From: Lophium mytilinum
Taxonomy: Eukaryota > Ascomycota > Dothideomycetes > Mytilinidiales > Mytilinidiaceae
Length of the DNA stretch: 64,000 nucleotides
Direction of reading: 5' to 3'
NCBI GenBank assembly: GCA_010093605.1
Contig: MU004189.1
Location: forward strand, 1,185,834 to 1,249,833
In this document: positions 63,801 through 64,000 of the stretch, one piece after another
Numbering within the stretch: the first letter of the stretch is position 1
How the letters are laid out: every line of letters starts with the position of its first letter
Translations under genes and position numbers: made by a program
The notes under the pieces: model-generated
Database searches by the model: none
The model's input: only the letters and a program-made list of their open reading frames with translations
Told to the model about the DNA's origin: nothing

Positions 63801-64000
63801 AGTATCCCGGCTGCAGTGGGACGAGGTGTTTAGCAGATAACATCAACGATCTCAAAGCTCAGATCGCAGCCAACCAAAAGGGCATCAATCTCATCAGCAC
63901 CCTCATAGAAGACTACGGAGAAGACGTCGTGCAATTCTACATGACAAATATCCAAGACAACGCCGAACTTAGCGTACGAAACCTACTGAAAGAAGTCAGC
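60850..64000 (+). CDS. OXP1: 5-oxoprolinase (ATP-hydrolysing), HyuA-HyuB fusion, partial at right edge
   Basis: It converts 5-oxoproline to glutamate with ATP (EC 3.5.2.9) in glutathione turnover, in the cytoplasm. Exons: 60850-60897, 60946-63397 and 63444 to beyond 64000. Introns are 48 nt (GTAAGT...TATATAG, branch GCTAAC) and 46 nt (GTACGT...AAAAG, branch GCTAAC). The first join gives the N-terminal nucleotide-binding motif AID-RGGTFTDC (residues 14-24). MGTTVATNALLER (85-97), GFDMGGTSTDVSRYGSGRY from residue 345, and GGAGGQHAVAIAEALG (522-537) follow, all hydantoinase A/oxoprolinase hallmarks. HyuB begins near residue 781 (VDPIMLSIFAHRF). The second join yields VANAPHLPVHLGSM, and SNHPMFGGTHLPD follows. 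About 1019 residues are present of roughly 1280 usual, the rest lying past the window. No frameshift or stop. The apparent start at 60994 of the long open frame is not the true start; the short first exon is needed. Confidence 0.95.

Overview
The window looks like nuclear DNA of a filamentous ascomycete (Pezizomycotina, possibly a Dothideomycete; the class is inferred, not proven). Introns are 46-62 nt with CTAAC-type branch sites. The genes include a CFEM secreted protein, a GRDP/DUF1399 glycine-rich protein and a fungal 5-oxoprolinase. About two thirds of the window is AT-rich DNA with the CpA-to-TpA signature of repeat-induced point mutation (RIP).

Left flank (1-7088): a minus-strand spliced gene runs off the left edge, followed by a single-exon hypothetical gene (1836-2723). 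Then comes the first member (3179-4324) of a small paralogous family I do not recognise from any named family. Next are a tandem array of about 212-bp units (4641-5640), the C-terminal relic of a second family member (5763-6167), and a short ORF that may be the 5' end of another copy (6930-7088).

Centre (7089-50512): about 43 kb essentially without open frames, extremely rich in TpA and nearly empty of CpA and TpG except in the GpCpA/TpGpC context. It contains one 10-N gap, several minisatellites (many with a period divisible by 3), a cluster of MITE-like elements with terminal inverted repeats (21990-24456), and two adjacent inverted repeats that are perfect or nearly so. No transposase or reverse transcriptase could be read through the mutations.

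Right flank (50513-64000): a third family member (50513-51823) and a fourth, broken one (about 52460-53427) lie immediately after the AT block, in the same orientation as the copies on the left. The block therefore sits inside a tandem array of this family, possibly inside one copy. All three copies that retain the central region share an R-x4-H motif (R..NAH) and a W/L-rich C-terminal segment ending in G-Y-S-N-E-V/I or a variant. Beyond lie a pair of facing TATA/CACGTG promoter-like regions, the CFEM gene (minus), the GRDP gene (minus) and, divergently, the 5-oxoprolinase gene (plus), which runs off the right edge.

The best candidates for something undescribed are the paralogous family with its R-x4-H motif split across the AT block, and the G-avoiding context of the C-to-T mutations in the block.
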